Shown piece after piece: positions 44,751 to 56,040 of a DNA stretch of 64,000 bases. A model generated the notes under the pieces. It saw only the letters and a list, made by a program, of their open reading frames with translations. It did no database searches and was not told where the DNA came from. Origin of the DNA: Pyrrhosoma nymphula (Eukaryota > Arthropoda > Insecta > Odonata > Coenagrionidae); NCBI GenBank assembly GCA_963573305.1, contig OY754332.1, positions 52,489,559 through 52,553,558 of the forward strand. The letters run 5' to 3'. The translations under genes and the position numbers were made by a program. Each line of letters opens with the position of its first letter. Position 1 is the stretch's first letter.

Positions 44751-45723
44751 TGCGCAAAAACCATGATTTATCGGATGTCATGGGTGTTGAGTTTATACAA
44801 GTAACGCATTCTCGAGCGTACAAGGGGAATATCTTGCGAATATTTTTAACCTTTTATCTTCTCTTCTAGCATCTAGGTGATCTCCCTGAGGTATGCGTTG
44901 ACAATAAACAACGAACACCTTTAATTTCAATGGAAGATCCTATTAGTTGATGTCATGAACTTCATTGGTATGTTGTTACACTTATTTCTTTGCGTATGAT
45001 TTTTGTCATTTTAAATATTGTTGTGTGCCATTCCTTGTATAAGGCAAAGGAATAAAGTAGACCTGCCCACTATTTCCTAATGACTAAGTGCTTTTCTTGA
45101 CTCTATTATTATCCATTAATAGCACGCGGTCTGGGAAATTGATTTCTTACCGGAGATGATGGTGAGCCTCAATTCAGCGATTACCACTACCCCAGCATTG
45201 CTCGAGAATTAAACGGATTCATCGCTGACGTTTTGGAATATCTAGTTGTGTATACAACTTTTAGAAGTATATCCGGGGTTTAATATTTACCAATTAATGT
45301 ATAGTACAATCGATTATAATATGAGGGAATGGCATTTTAAATCTGATTACAAAAAGAGGCATGATTTCATATGAACATAATTTCTGTGCTAAAAGCAAAA
45401 TCTAAGTGGCAAAGTAATTCAAGAAAATATAATGATTTTTTTAAATTACTTCTTTGTTAGTAAGGCTTTTTTACAATGTGGCTCTCTGAAAATTACACAA
45501 ACGGCAATGTGAAGGTTTCATTTCAAGTTTCAGGGAAGCTCTATAATTTAATAAAATTTTCAGATTTAAATGATTTTATTTATTCATTTTTTTACCCATG
45601 TTCCACTTCATAATTGTACCTGATGCCTCAAAATACACCGGATGGCTTAACTAATCGGTGTCTGATGCATTGAAATTTGCTTGTTTGGTACTAATAATTC
45701 CTTTCTTTGTTGAATACTTCCAG
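44751..45723. other. Non-coding, probably intronic
   Basis: AT-rich. A GT/AG pair is possible around it, but no gene or element is recognised in this part. Confidence 0.35.
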
Positions 45724-45822
45724 GTAATAACGCCGCAACAAACGATCCAGCTCCCCCTGATCATTCCAGCGACTCAGCAGGGTCATCTTTCCCCGCCTCC
45801 AATATCAAATCCATTATTATAG
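45724..45822 (+). CDS. Possible terminal exon, Gln/Pro-rich, unknown
   Basis: A strong acceptor (TTTCTTTGTTGAATACTTCCAG) ends at 45723. The phase-0 frame that follows encodes 32 residues, starting VITPQQTIQLPLIIPATQQG and ending SNPLL before TAG 45820-45822. The codon pattern and the Gln/Pro-rich composition look protein-like, as in disordered tails of regulators. It matches in phase the donor at 43446. No AATAAA was found close by, and function is unknown. Confidence 0.35.
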   Translation, partial: VITPQQTIQLPLIIPATQQGHLSPPPISNPLL

Positions 45823-46980
45823 ATATAACAAATATCGTACAATATCTGTTCAGCCTGCACTGTCATGTTGAAACTTGGGTTTTCCCTATGCTCCCTCTAC
45901 TCTCAGCGAGATTGCACGAACTATACATTGATATTTGGGTGGCTACTTACGACGACCCGATAACTGGTTTTTTTATGCAGGTATTGCTTTTATATACCTT
46001 GCTGCGTCAAGAAAACCTACTTCCGACTGCCTTGATGTAATCACCTGATGAAGAAACGAATAATTGAAAGAATATCACTTATGAGTTTAATTGTTAAAAA
46101 TGATGTATATAATACGATTAAAAGAATAATAAAAGACTGCTTTTCCTTATTTGTAATGATATATATTTTTTTTAAACCTACCCAAGTAATATAATTGTTC
46201 TGGCTTCTCCAGTTTGTGACCGCCTAATTTTTAAAACTACCTTAGTTACTTACCCGGTTTCTAAATAAATGGGAATAATTTAGATTTCGTATGGTCAGTA
46301 CATATTTTTTCTTTTTCCCACTTATGATCCATTGTACATACCAATGCCTACAAACCTGCCTGCGCCTGATTAATTGACCTGCGCCTGGTCCTCGGTATAT
46401 ACGTCTCACTTAATCAGCGGCCCTTTTTCAATTCCTCTCTAATCATTTCCTATGAATAAAGGTTAAAATGCTAATGGGGGGTCAGACAACTTAGCCATAT
46501 CTTGCGGCCTAGATGTGCTTACCATATTCAACGTCAGTGAAACTAACCCAAGGAAATATTCATGAGTGGTCCGAAACACAAATTTTTCAATTATCGAATT
46601 CTCATAGTGCGCAAAGTCACGCATAATTATGCATATAAACGGAAATATATTGAAATATACCCATTTTTACTATCAGTTTACGCAAGGGACCGAAGTTAAA
46701 TAAGAAACAAAAACCATCAAGAATTGCCTTAAAGCCCCAATTTTCCTGATAACACTTTTCGACCTCTATTAGCAAGAAAATACTTGCTTATGTTTGCCTG
46801 ATAAGTGGAAATTTGATTAAAAATCACGCGCTTAATTTCGAGTTCACGAACTAGGTCTTAAGTGAGAGATCTTAGGAGAGAAATTGGTACGTTAATAGTT
46901 ATAAAACAAACTAACCGTTTTATGTACTAAGTACAACAAGATGATCATTTGATTAGCAAGACTAATATTTTCATTACTAA
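45823..46980. other. Non-coding, nothing recognised
   Basis: AT-rich with no supported feature on either strand. Confidence 0.4.
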
Positions 46981-46987
46981 TGCTTAG

Positions 46988-47202
46988 TTGCAATTAAAGG
47001 TGCTCATTGAAGTTATTTCGATTGATCTACGATCTACAGAGAGAGAGCTTCAAATGAAACTGACATGTCGCTATACGTCTCGTCTTTGTCTATTTGTACG
47101 TCACGGGGTCATCCCCTCTCCCCACGCGATCCCTCCCCTTCTGTCTAGTCGATCTGTTGCTACTCGGCTAGCCGCGTTATACGGTCTATTGCAAGCGTTA
47201 CA
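46988..47202 (+). other. Weak exon candidate ending at a splice donor
   Basis: An open frame with ATG near 47055 (MKLTCRYTSRLCLFVRHGV) runs to TTACAG|GTAAAG at 47203. Composition is C-rich. There is no domain and no downstream acceptor that clearly fits. Confidence 0.2.
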
Positions 47203-47212
47203 GGTAAAGTGG

Positions 47213-47395
47213 CTTGGTGGCACTCGCCAGTGGAGATTTTAATGTAACTGAGGACAAATTAAGCGTTGATGAGCGGACAAGGTTACGGGAGGACTCAGCT
47301 GGGGGTTACTAGAGAACCTAAGCATCTTTATCCCTCCTCTCTTGTCTGCTTTCCTCTCCCTGACGTCACTTCCTGTACGAGCGAGTGCCACCAAG
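47213..47395. repeat. Inverted repeat with 15-bp arms
   Basis: CTTGGTGGCACTCGC (47213-47227) and its exact reverse complement (47381-47395) enclose 153 bp. No flanking duplication was seen. It may be a small MITE. Confidence 0.55.
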
Positions 47396-48496
47396 TTTTG
47401 CTACACTAGTGTCCAAACCGGTACCTTACATACAGTGTTGTACCAAATCGTGGTTGGTTACGCTACATCCGAGCGTTTTTCTTATGAAGCTGGTAGTAGC
47501 TGTGAGATGTCGACTGAGAAAAGGGCGTTTTGTAAACTCAAATTGCAGCCGCATTCACGCGGTGAATTCATAGTCATTTCAGCAGAAGTAAATATACGAA
47601 ACGGGCGAAGAATCGCAAAGTAATGTATTTAGATCAAAGTTTAAGTTTAAAATGTAACCACTCATTGGAAAAAAACGGTAAAAAATAATCTGGCATCTAA
47701 TGTTGAATACTACTGTTGGTAAAACTGGAATAAAATCAATTTCCCAAAGAAATTGCCAAACTATAGGCTTTATACGTTAAATCAAAATGTAGAGCGGGAT
47801 TTTTTGTACACATTTTTTTCTATAACAGGTAACTAAAATTAGTTAATTTCCCGCTATTGGAAGTCGAAAAACTTCATCTGTAACATGTGAGCATTATAGC
47901 AATATTTGTTTTCTTTTGTCTTTTTCAAACTTCCCACCCTTTGAATGAAACTTAAAGGTGAAACTATTTTTTTCAAGGTTTTAGGTTTATAATCAGGGTT
48001 ATACGCTTCTTTTCCATACTTTAAGAAATCAATTCACTAATTGAAAAAATATTTTAGTAATTATCTTTCATTCTATTCCTTTGCAGTTTGAACACTTTTT
48101 ACCTATATTACAATGAATTAAAACAATAAATACGCCATTTTTTAAAAATAAGTTATACCTTAAGGAGCGCTAGAGGTTATTTGACACCTCTTTAAAATCG
48201 ATGGTATTCCTGCTTTTTGTTACCAACTTCTATTTTATGCATTCTAATGTTATGGATTTGCATTACTTCACGCGAATCATTGTACATTTTTACGACGATT
48301 GGTGATTTTATCATACCAAGATTTGCATGTCGAAAGATGCATATCAATGTTCCACATAGCTCAGCACAGTAACAAAAAAATGTCAGCACGAATAGTTGCA
48401 TACTTAAACGTTACGTTAAATGCCATCAATTACTTGTAAACGAATGGAAAAGAGTAAGTTTGATGCAAATAATTTCTATGGTTGAAGCATATAATT
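47396..48496. other. Non-coding, nothing recognised
   Basis: AT-rich with no supported gene. The open frame 47342-47623 has no domain. Confidence 0.4.
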
Positions 48497-50006
48497 ATTG
48501 GGTGCGGTCCAAAATGCGCTACAAATGCTCCGGAGCGTCTGGAGCGAGCTTCCAGGCGGTCCGTAAGTCGCTCCCAGAGTCCTCTGGATGGCCGTTCTCA
48601 ACACTACTCCCTCATACTATGTAGTGTATTATCGGCAATCCAGAGGACTCTGGTCGCTCCCAGTCGCTCCAGAGCGCTACGGTTTATCCCATGACGTCAA
48701 GGAAGACGTCATCATATTCGCTCCCGCCTCGCTCCAGACGCTCACGATAGAAACCAGGGGCAGCTGGAGCGATTCATGGTTTCATGGCGGGATTTCAAAG
48801 ATGACAGGTCGGAACATTATTCGTGGATGCATATAAGGTTAAGTCCACTCAATATAATTAGTGCTTTGACTATTTGAAATAGTGATCAGCCTACCATAAT
48901 ATTAGATATTTCTGAATCCTGTTAATTGGAATAAATTTTACATTAATATGAGGTTGAGAAGCTCTACGTCCCCAAATGTAAGAACAAGACAAATATTGGA
49001 GTAAAATATGTCTAGTGTTCTTTATTTATACATTTAAATTATTATTTCTTTATAAATACATGTATATATTATATTTGTTGTGCTCTATATTTATGAACGC
49101 AAGTGAATTATTAATTATATCTTTTTATTTACACGGCCATTGGAGTAAAAAATTTTTCGTGTTCTGAAATTTCAATAGTGTGAGAATAGCAATAAACAGA
49201 CAGACGTAGTAATTTTCCACACTTAAGTTTGGAAAATTACTACGTCTGTCTCTTTATTAATATATAATGAATTTCCACAAAGTTAACTCGTCTACAATCA
49301 ATCTGATGTGTGAGAATAGGTTTTCGTGCGTATACAAACACCGTACTTCATGAAGAGGCCGTGTGAAAGTCGAATTATTCCAGACCAATAATATACCTTG
49401 AATCTTTTGACATGGATATAATTCTGTTTCAATGAAGTTTCAAGTCGATTGTTTATCATTATAGGTAAGGTTATGAAACCTTATTGCAGAAAACCATCAC
49501 TTTATCAGCAAACTTCGGGAAAGTTAAGTAAGAGTGCATGGTTTTAATTTATAATTAATTTAAAAGTAATTTAGGCGCAAGTTGTTATTAGATAGCCAAA
49601 TATATGACTTCCATTTGAAAAACTTGAGTCCCTATGGTCGATTGAAAGTAGTGCCTCCCCGATTTATCTCCCTTGTTATCATAAAAATAGTAGCCATCGT
49701 CACCGTCATTACTCTCAAGATTGCCAGAAATCCGACCAGACTATTAACAGATTAATTAATCATCTTGGGACACGAGAATTCGTCTGAAAGCAGGTATATT
49801 CCAATGCAAATAGCAGACGATTCCTTCTTTCCGAACAACAAAAAACGGCGGCCATGACACTTTGCCACAGACGCTCCGAAACCGGTCCAAAATGCTTTCC
49901 CCGGGAGTCATTCGGAGCACTGGGAGCGAACGTGAACCGATGCTCTGGAGCGTTTTCTGCGGGAGCGTCTGGAGCGCCCCGTAGCGTATTTTGGACCGCA
50001 CCCATT
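48497..50006. mobile_element. Non-autonomous DNA transposon, GGGTGCG termini, ATT duplication
   Basis: The element occupies 48500-50003. Its 23-bp terminal inverted repeats start GGGTGCGGTCC and differ at one base. ATT lies directly outside both ends (48497-48499, 50004-50006). Inside each end are repeats of a GCTCCAGACGCTCC-type word, and a GC-rich hairpin lies at 48570-48670 (arms AGTCCTCTGGAT and ATCCAGAGGACT). There is no transposase. A 3-bp duplication suggests the PIF/Harbinger superfamily, though ATT is not its usual TWA. Confidence 0.75.
49186..49262. repeat. Loop-free palindrome of 52 bp
   Basis: GACAGACGTAGTAATTTTCC at 49199 begins a 26-bp arm that is followed without spacer by its reverse complement (49225-49250), with one mismatch. 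A further matching AATAAANA block outside extends the arms to about 34 bp. It lies inside the transposon at 48500-50003. Confidence 0.8.
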
Positions 50007-50158
50007 GTCATAAACATATGTGACGTCACATGCACCACCCGAAGAAATTAACATCCATGCTTGTGCCTATCACTCATATGGTGTGAGGCTGATATTTTTT
50101 TACACTTTGTTAATACTCTTCAAATCCATTTCTTTCAACTATGATTGTCGCCGGAACC

Positions 50159-50776
50159 TTAACCCTTAGGCTGCGGCAAACGTACATGTACGTGTGTACC
50201 GGGAACTGCGGCGAGAACGTTCTTCTACGTTTGACCCTTTCTGTCTACCTACCCCCTCAGTCCTTTCATATTTTTATGACACAAACTCTTTCTTTCCAGC
50301 GGTGGACATCTGGGAATCCACCCTTTTTACCCAAACCACTCCCTTCCCACGCTCTTTAGGGATCGCATACCACGGAAATGAGGGGCGACCCTTTCTTCCG
50401 ATTGTTCACTCAAGAGGCTACGGTTGTCTCAAAAGTTTGTTGTCTTATGCTCGCGCCCGGCTCAATTATCAACGGATTTCTTTGGTGTTTGGTATCAAAC
50501 TAAACAGAAAGTTGCTAGAAAAAGTATTGTCATATTTGTTTTTAATAATTATGCCTATAAAAAAATTTTCAAAATCAGTTCCATGTCCCACTTATCCCTC
50601 AACTAGTTCCGGTGCCCACCCCCTGGGATCCCGAGAAAAGGATCGGGAGGGGATTACATGGGTCATATAACTGCCCGGCCTTGGCCCGTGGGAAGGAGGG
50701 ACAGGCTCCGTCCGAATAGATATTTCCCGCACAGGGTGGATGAAATGCGCTCTAGCTGCCGCAGCTTAAGGGTTAA
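50159..50776. mobile_element. piggyBac-type MITE with TTAA target
   Basis: TTAA at 50159-50162 and 50773-50776 flank 610 bp with 16-bp terminal inverted repeats CCCTTAGGCTGCGGCA and CCCTTAAGCTGCGGCA (one mismatch). TTAA targets and CCC starts are hallmarks of piggyBac-type elements. The internal 158-codon plus-strand frame (50194-50670) does not resemble a transposase and is probably chance. Confidence 0.82.
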
Positions 50777-51740
50777 ATTTACCATAAACGATTATGAAAT
50801 TAAATAAATTATGAAATTAAAGGTTTATAGTTTTGGTGGTCTGATAAAAACAAAACAAAATATCGTCTAAATTCATTTCCTTTTTCAGTAAAATACGAAG
50901 ATAGCGTACTTAAACTAGACATATGAGGAATAAGTTTTAATGCATTTGATTTAGTTTTACCAGAATCAAGGAAATGGCTTTTATATATCTACTTCTCAGC
51001 TATTCATTAGCTACAGATTTTGGAATAGAATATTATTTCTCTTCTTGGGACAATGAAAAAATACGTGGCATAACACCACCTTCCGTCCGTGTAAACATTA
51101 AAATCTATGTCACGGAAATGAATACAACAAACGCGGCCACTTTATGATATATATTAAAATAAAGCACGATCTTCCATTAAGCACGACGGACTTAGATCTT
51201 CATTGCACAAAATTAAACTGACAAGAAAATAGACTTATGACTAGGAACTCACTGCGCGGTTATCCTGTCCAGGACTTACCCTAACATTGTCGTGTTTATT
51301 ACTTCCGTCCCTGGTAGCACAGCGGATATTCCTTACAGATATAGGAGAGCAATCATGGGGAAGGCAGGTCACTCTTGAACGCTAACGAGTATTTCAAGGA
51401 AAACTCTTCCTCAACTTAACCATTTCAGGGGTCTCGAAGTTCAATTGCGTTTCGTAGCATTCATTCATCGCATATAGTGCTAAAATAAGATAGTGAAGAT
51501 ATTAAGCTTTTCGAATTATAACCGATTGTTCGTTCTCCTGCGCAGAAAACTAAGGAAAATATTTATTCAGGCATCAATAATTCGCTAAGTGGGCTCCCGA
51601 CGTGCTACATATAGGCATTAAAGGTGATTGTTTTATATTTAATCGGAGAAACTTCCTTGTCGAAAAACGTATAAATTACTACAGTTTTCAAATTTTATCA
51701 CCAATATTGTGACAAATTTTATCTCCGCTTTTTGACAACG
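50777..51740. other. Non-coding, nothing recognised
   Basis: AT-rich sequence without a supported gene or element. Confidence 0.4.
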
Positions 51741-51741
51741 T

Positions 51742-51965
51742 TATAAAGTAGACACGGAATTCCTTTTCCCTGTCTGCTTCAACCGGATGCACCCTTGCGG
51801 ATGCGATCTTCTTCTTTTGTTAAGCCCTGGGCCCTGGGCGGAAGCACACCGAAGGCAGCGAAGGAAGTTGACGAAGTTGGACTTTAGACGTTAAATGAAG
51901 TTATCAATTGAAATCCGTTTTTATTGTGGAAGATTAAATTTGGACCAGAGAATCCGGATTTGAAG
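51742..51965 (+). promoter_or_regulatory. Possible promoter and 5' exon with a 35-codon leader ORF
   Basis: A TTATAAAG word near 51740 could be a TATA box. Downstream lies a GC-richer stretch ending at a donor TTTGAA|GTGAGT (51966). It contains a 35-codon ORF (ATG 51787, TAA 51892-51894) starting MHPCGCDLLLLLSPGPWAEA. A second ATG at 51895 stops just before the donor. The exon is therefore probably untranslated with respect to the next exon. Confidence 0.3.
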
Positions 51966-52753
51966 TGAGTACTAGTCTTTCTATCGTTATACTTATTTTT
52001 TGAATTTTCACCGATATGAATCTGTGCTGTTTATTTTTACCAGTGTATACGACTAGAAATGAGTTTCATCGCTTTTAATTGTGATTGGAATTAATTCAAT
52101 GGCAATCTTAATGAACAAATATGTACCTATTCATTTGGTACTTCTTGGTACAAAATGGCTTTAAGTTTCTCAAGCTGTGCACACACGATGCTCGTGCCCG
52201 CAATCGCGCGCAATGGTAGGTGGCTGTTTCGTGTACAAGCTGTAAATAGCGCGAACTAATGGTTCAATATAGAACGGGAGCAAATTTTTTGTAATACACG
52301 ATAGTGGGTGTTTCTTCAATGCAATTTTGATGATATAATCCTACATCTCACACGGGAACGGGCATCGCATGTAAACATGGCTATTCCCACGGTTATCAAC
52401 ATTTTGAAAGCACTTTGCTATCAATTTATGTTTTTAGCTATGAATATGTGAAGATTTAGATTACAAATTTTGACATTACGTTAGTATGGTGTTTAGTGTG
52501 TTTTAAGTTTTGCCTTAATTTGTAGATGGGGTTTCGATTGAAAGTTTTGTTTCTGCGGTATCATTGCATATTAAAATTGTAACGTTATCACCTCAAAATT
52601 AGCACTCAGCAACTTAGCCTCAACGAAAAACTTTTCCCCTTTGTTTTGGTTATAAATTTTGTTTTCGGTATCTTGTGTGAAAAATGTATGTGAAATACCG
52701 GCATTGCATTAAACTAAACATATTAGTCTCTTAATTCTTTTCTGTATTTGCAG

Positions 52754-53110
52754 AGGTGCTGAAAAGTAAGAAAGGGCATTCTGGACCCCAAATAGATCTT
52801 GTAACCATTGGGAGAAGTATGGGGGAATGGTTCCGACTAGCTCGGTTGAGAGGCGGAGGGGCAACTAAGTCTGCTGTAGAGGAAAAGGACACGGAATATT
52901 TTTTTTGATTGTTTATATGAGACTAGTTTTAGAAAACCATTGTGAAATGTATTCTAGCTGTTTGATGGAAGTTGTGATGTATCAATCCTGTTAGTTTTTA
53001 TATTAATTTAACCTTTGTTTTGTTCTTGAGTGTTCTCAAGTTTTTTCCTTATGATTCTTTGGTTGGACAATTATATCAAAATGTTTATTAATAAATTGAC
53101 TCCGCAAGTA
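52754..53110 (+). CDS. Possible terminal exon with polyadenylation signal, unknown small protein
   Basis: A good acceptor (TTCTTTTCTGTATTTGCAG) ends at 52753. The frame 52756-52908 is open for 50 codons and ends in TGA. It includes GPQIDLVTIGRSMGEWFRLA and ends EEKDTEYFF. If translation starts inside the exon, ATG 52819 gives a 29-residue peptide. AATAAA at 53090-53095 fits a 3' end near 53110. The composition is protein-like and there is a donor 788 bp upstream at 51966. I do not recognise the protein. Confidence 0.42.
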
Positions 53111-53159
53111 CTTGTATGTGTTGAACCTAAGTTCCTATCCTTGTTATACAATTGTAATC

Positions 53160-53310
53160 GTATAAGGCGCCCTTAGGTGCTGCAAGAAGTACTATGTTTG
53201 GCCGCTAGGTGAGATTAAGTGACATTTAGACCGATAGATGGCGTTGTTGTCAGGCACCATCATGAGCAAGCTCTTAGTTCACTTATAGTCCGCTAGGTGC
53301 GCTACAATCG
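53160..53310 (+). promoter_or_regulatory. Cluster of TAGGTG/TAGATGGCG-type words
   Basis: Within 140 bp there are TTAGGTGCTGC, CCGCTAGGTGAGA, GATAGATGGCGTT and CCGCTAGGTGCGC. These loosely resemble the insect CTCF-type core (AGRTGGCGC), but only one is close. It sits between a transcript end and a transposon. Confidence 0.25.
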
Positions 53311-53328
53311 TCCGAAGAGAAGGGATAT

Positions 53329-55410
53329 CTGGGGTGCGTTCCGAATCACGCATGCTCCGCATCAAGTTCGAGCGCTGCAGCTGCCGTTCCGAATTGCTGA
53401 CGAGCTTTGAAGCGCTTGATGCGTGTGCGCGAATCGAAACGGTATTGATGCGAAGATGGCGCCAAAATAGTCATTTTCAAATGTGAGTGAGGTAGAAGCG
53501 GGTGGAGGACCGACTGATCTGCGGTATAGCATGCGATTATCCGTGCCCTTAATTAAAATGTCTCTCTGGTGAATTTTTAAAAGCGTAGATACATATTGAA
53601 ATCACGATAAAACGGAAAATATTAGTATGTATGTAAAAGAACGTGTGTACATGTACAACTAATATGCTTCACATGCAAGAACGTTGCATACATTGATGTT
53701 TTTATTATTAAAAATTTTTCCGGATTATAATTATGAAATTCAAACAACTTTCAAATCTCAGGTAAAAATCTGAAATTTCCTAGTCTACTCCTGAAACTCC
53801 CTTGCCCTCTCCACTGACATTCCTGCAATGCAACTGCAATGTTACTGAGAATAAAGAAGATTTTTTTCCAATTCCCTCACGTTGCAATCAAGACGTAGTA
53901 ACTGACTTGCGAAAATGTTGAAAGCAGAAAATGCTGTACCAATAAACACAGAATTAATATATGTATAACGGAAATTAATTACGCAAAGCTCTCAGTGAAG
54001 TGTTTATTGGCTGAACGAATTAAGTCTCTCCGATTCATTTGCAAGTTTCCCATTTTTGCCAACATTTCGAGTGAAGGATAAACCACGGGCGAAACATACC
54101 GGGTACATACTAATTAAAATTCGTTGGAAATTATAATAATGGAACTTTGTTATGAACCACATATAAAAAATAATTTCCTTTGTACCTACTAACAAGTGAT
54201 AGCCTAGTGGTTTGGAAGGCTGATTTTAATTCCGTGTAAATTTCACCCATAGCTGTACGATAATGGACAGTGATGGGAAGTAATTGATTGCAAGTATCCG
54301 AGTAATGGTAACGATTACATCTGATTTACTTTTACTACTAATCGTTACTTTTCTCCAATTGTAATTTTACTCGTACTTTACTCCAGGAGAAATCGTTACA
54401 TTTTTGTAATCAGCTTATTCTGAAGCCGGATCTCTACTAGAAACATTTTCCGCGTAATATGTTTCACGATTTACGAAAGCTTTATCGCAACCAAACTTCT
54501 AAATATCGAGTCTCGCTGCCGATATACCGGCTAGTATACCGATACCAATTGTGAACCGAAACTGAATAACTTCATTATTATCAACTAAATTATTTTATCG
54601 CTTTGGAGCGTTTTGCCCGATATATCAGTTGTCACACCGATATGCCTTCCCGGTATTTTAAAAATACGCAAAATATAATTCACTGGAAAAATAAATTCAA
54701 TTCCGATTTTATCGGTTATTTTATGCAAAATTACAGCTGTCGGTCACCTCACACTATTTGAAGCTCCGAGAATTATTATACTGGTATATTTTAACACTTT
54801 GATATGACTCATTGATTAAATCAACAAAAAAGATGACAGGAAACGGAACTTTAAAAGAACATTACCTCATACATTATTTAAAAATCTTGAAAAAGTCATG
54901 AGTTTAGCCGTCTTATGACATTTTGATTTTAAAATTATTGGAAAGAATTTTTCAATATTCTTTTACTACTCGGGAAGCTATAATGTAATTTGTTGACGAA
55001 GAAGCAGAGTATGTCAATTTGTAGAAGAGTTAATAGTTGTTTATCCATTTCAGAGAATCATGGAACGCGTGGCCAAATCCAGTGAAGTATTATTAGTGGA
55101 GGATATGGTTTAATTTATTAATTATAAAATTAATCTGCAATAATCTGTTCTTGCCGTCTGTGCTTCCTCGGGCATTAATAAAAAATGGATAGCCGTCTCA
55201 TAGCCGTCCACCACCGGTCACTTTCAACCAAATATGCTTTCAACTTTCTCGGGCTACGGGGTTTACGCATCAACTGCATCAGAAATTTCTGATGCCTTGA
55301 TGCGCGCTTCAGTTTGCCGGAAATGCTCGCTTTGAAGCGCTCCAAAGCGCGATTCGGAACGACCTGAAGCTCTTTGATGCGCAGCATGCGTGATTCGGAA
55401 CGCACCCCTG
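53329..55410. mobile_element. Non-autonomous DNA transposon, GGGTGCG termini, CTG duplication
   Basis: The element spans 53332-55407 (2.08 kb). Its terminal inverted repeats of 34 bp begin GGGTGCGTTCCGAATCACG and differ at one base. CTG is directly outside on both sides (53329-53331, 55408-55410). Subterminal GC-rich words (GAGCGC, TTGAAGCGC, GATGCGC) repeat at both ends. No transposase frame is visible. The terminus and the 3-bp duplication match the element at 48500-50003. Confidence 0.78.
54268..54420 (+). mobile_element. hAT-like terminal fragment nested in the 53.3-kb element
   Basis: CAGTGATGGGAAGTAATTGA followed by repeated GTAA/TTAC words (GTAACGATTAC, AATCGTTACTTTT) looks like the end of a hAT-type element. 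No opposite end was found. Confidence 0.4.
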
Positions 55411-55597
55411 TTCGATTGCCGAAACTCATACATTCGCTTTCTGTCGCATTTCCCTTCGCTTTCCCAAGAATATACAGAAGTTATTTCCCGTTAGGGAAGT
55501 GATTTCTATTCGATATCTGAGTACTATCTAGAAAACTAAAGGAAATTCCTTACTATGTGCTACTTGGGGTAGTGCCTTGTGCTGGAGCCGGTCGCGG

Positions 55598-55701
55598 TCA
55601 AAGTGGGCTCCGGGCTTGCCTTCCTCCCACCATGTCCTCGCAGATGAGATGCTGGGTTTCCACGGAGCAGCCGTTGCAGGTCCATAGTCTCTGCAACTGC
55701 T
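55598..55701 (-). CDS. Possible terminal exon with paired cysteines, unknown
   Basis: On the minus strand, after GTTAGTCACCTAG, a 33-codon frame reads RLWTCNGCSVETQHLICEDM and continues to TGA 55598. A CX2C pair and a third cysteine are present. It is GC-rich against AT-rich flanks. Too short to identify. Confidence 0.2.
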
Positions 55702-55779
55702 CTAGGTGACTAACATATGTCATATCTGTATGTATTTTCCAAATGATTTTAAAAACGTTTCATACTTTGGTATATGATT

Positions 55780-56040
55780 ATCTAAAGTCGCAAACTTATT
55801 GCTGAATATCAGCATGACTTCAGAACTGGAAAATCAACCAACTCAGCTCTCCTTTTAAGCTCCTAACTAATACACTGCAGGGCTTAAACGAGAAACTTCT
55901 CACTACGTGCCTATTTTTTTATTTAGGTAAAGCCTCTGATTTCATTGACCACAACATATTCAAATATAAACTTAATAATCTTGGAATTTCAGTTGTGGAA
56001 CTCCAATGGATTACATCATATTCAATTGACAAATAAGTTG
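55780..56040 (+). pseudogene. LINE reverse transcriptase fragment
   Basis: The plus strand encodes LAEYQHDFRTGKSTNSALLL and, after a stop and frame change, KASDFIDHNIFKYKLNNLGI. These match LINE reverse transcriptase blocks 2a and 3 (QHGFRxGKST and KAFDxVDH). The catalytic aspartate is shifted into SDFID. No further blocks are seen. Confidence 0.65.

Noticed and set aside
51300..51400. Possible tRNA-like A box (TGGTAGCACAGCGG)
   Set aside because: No B box follows and the sequence does not fold as a tRNA.
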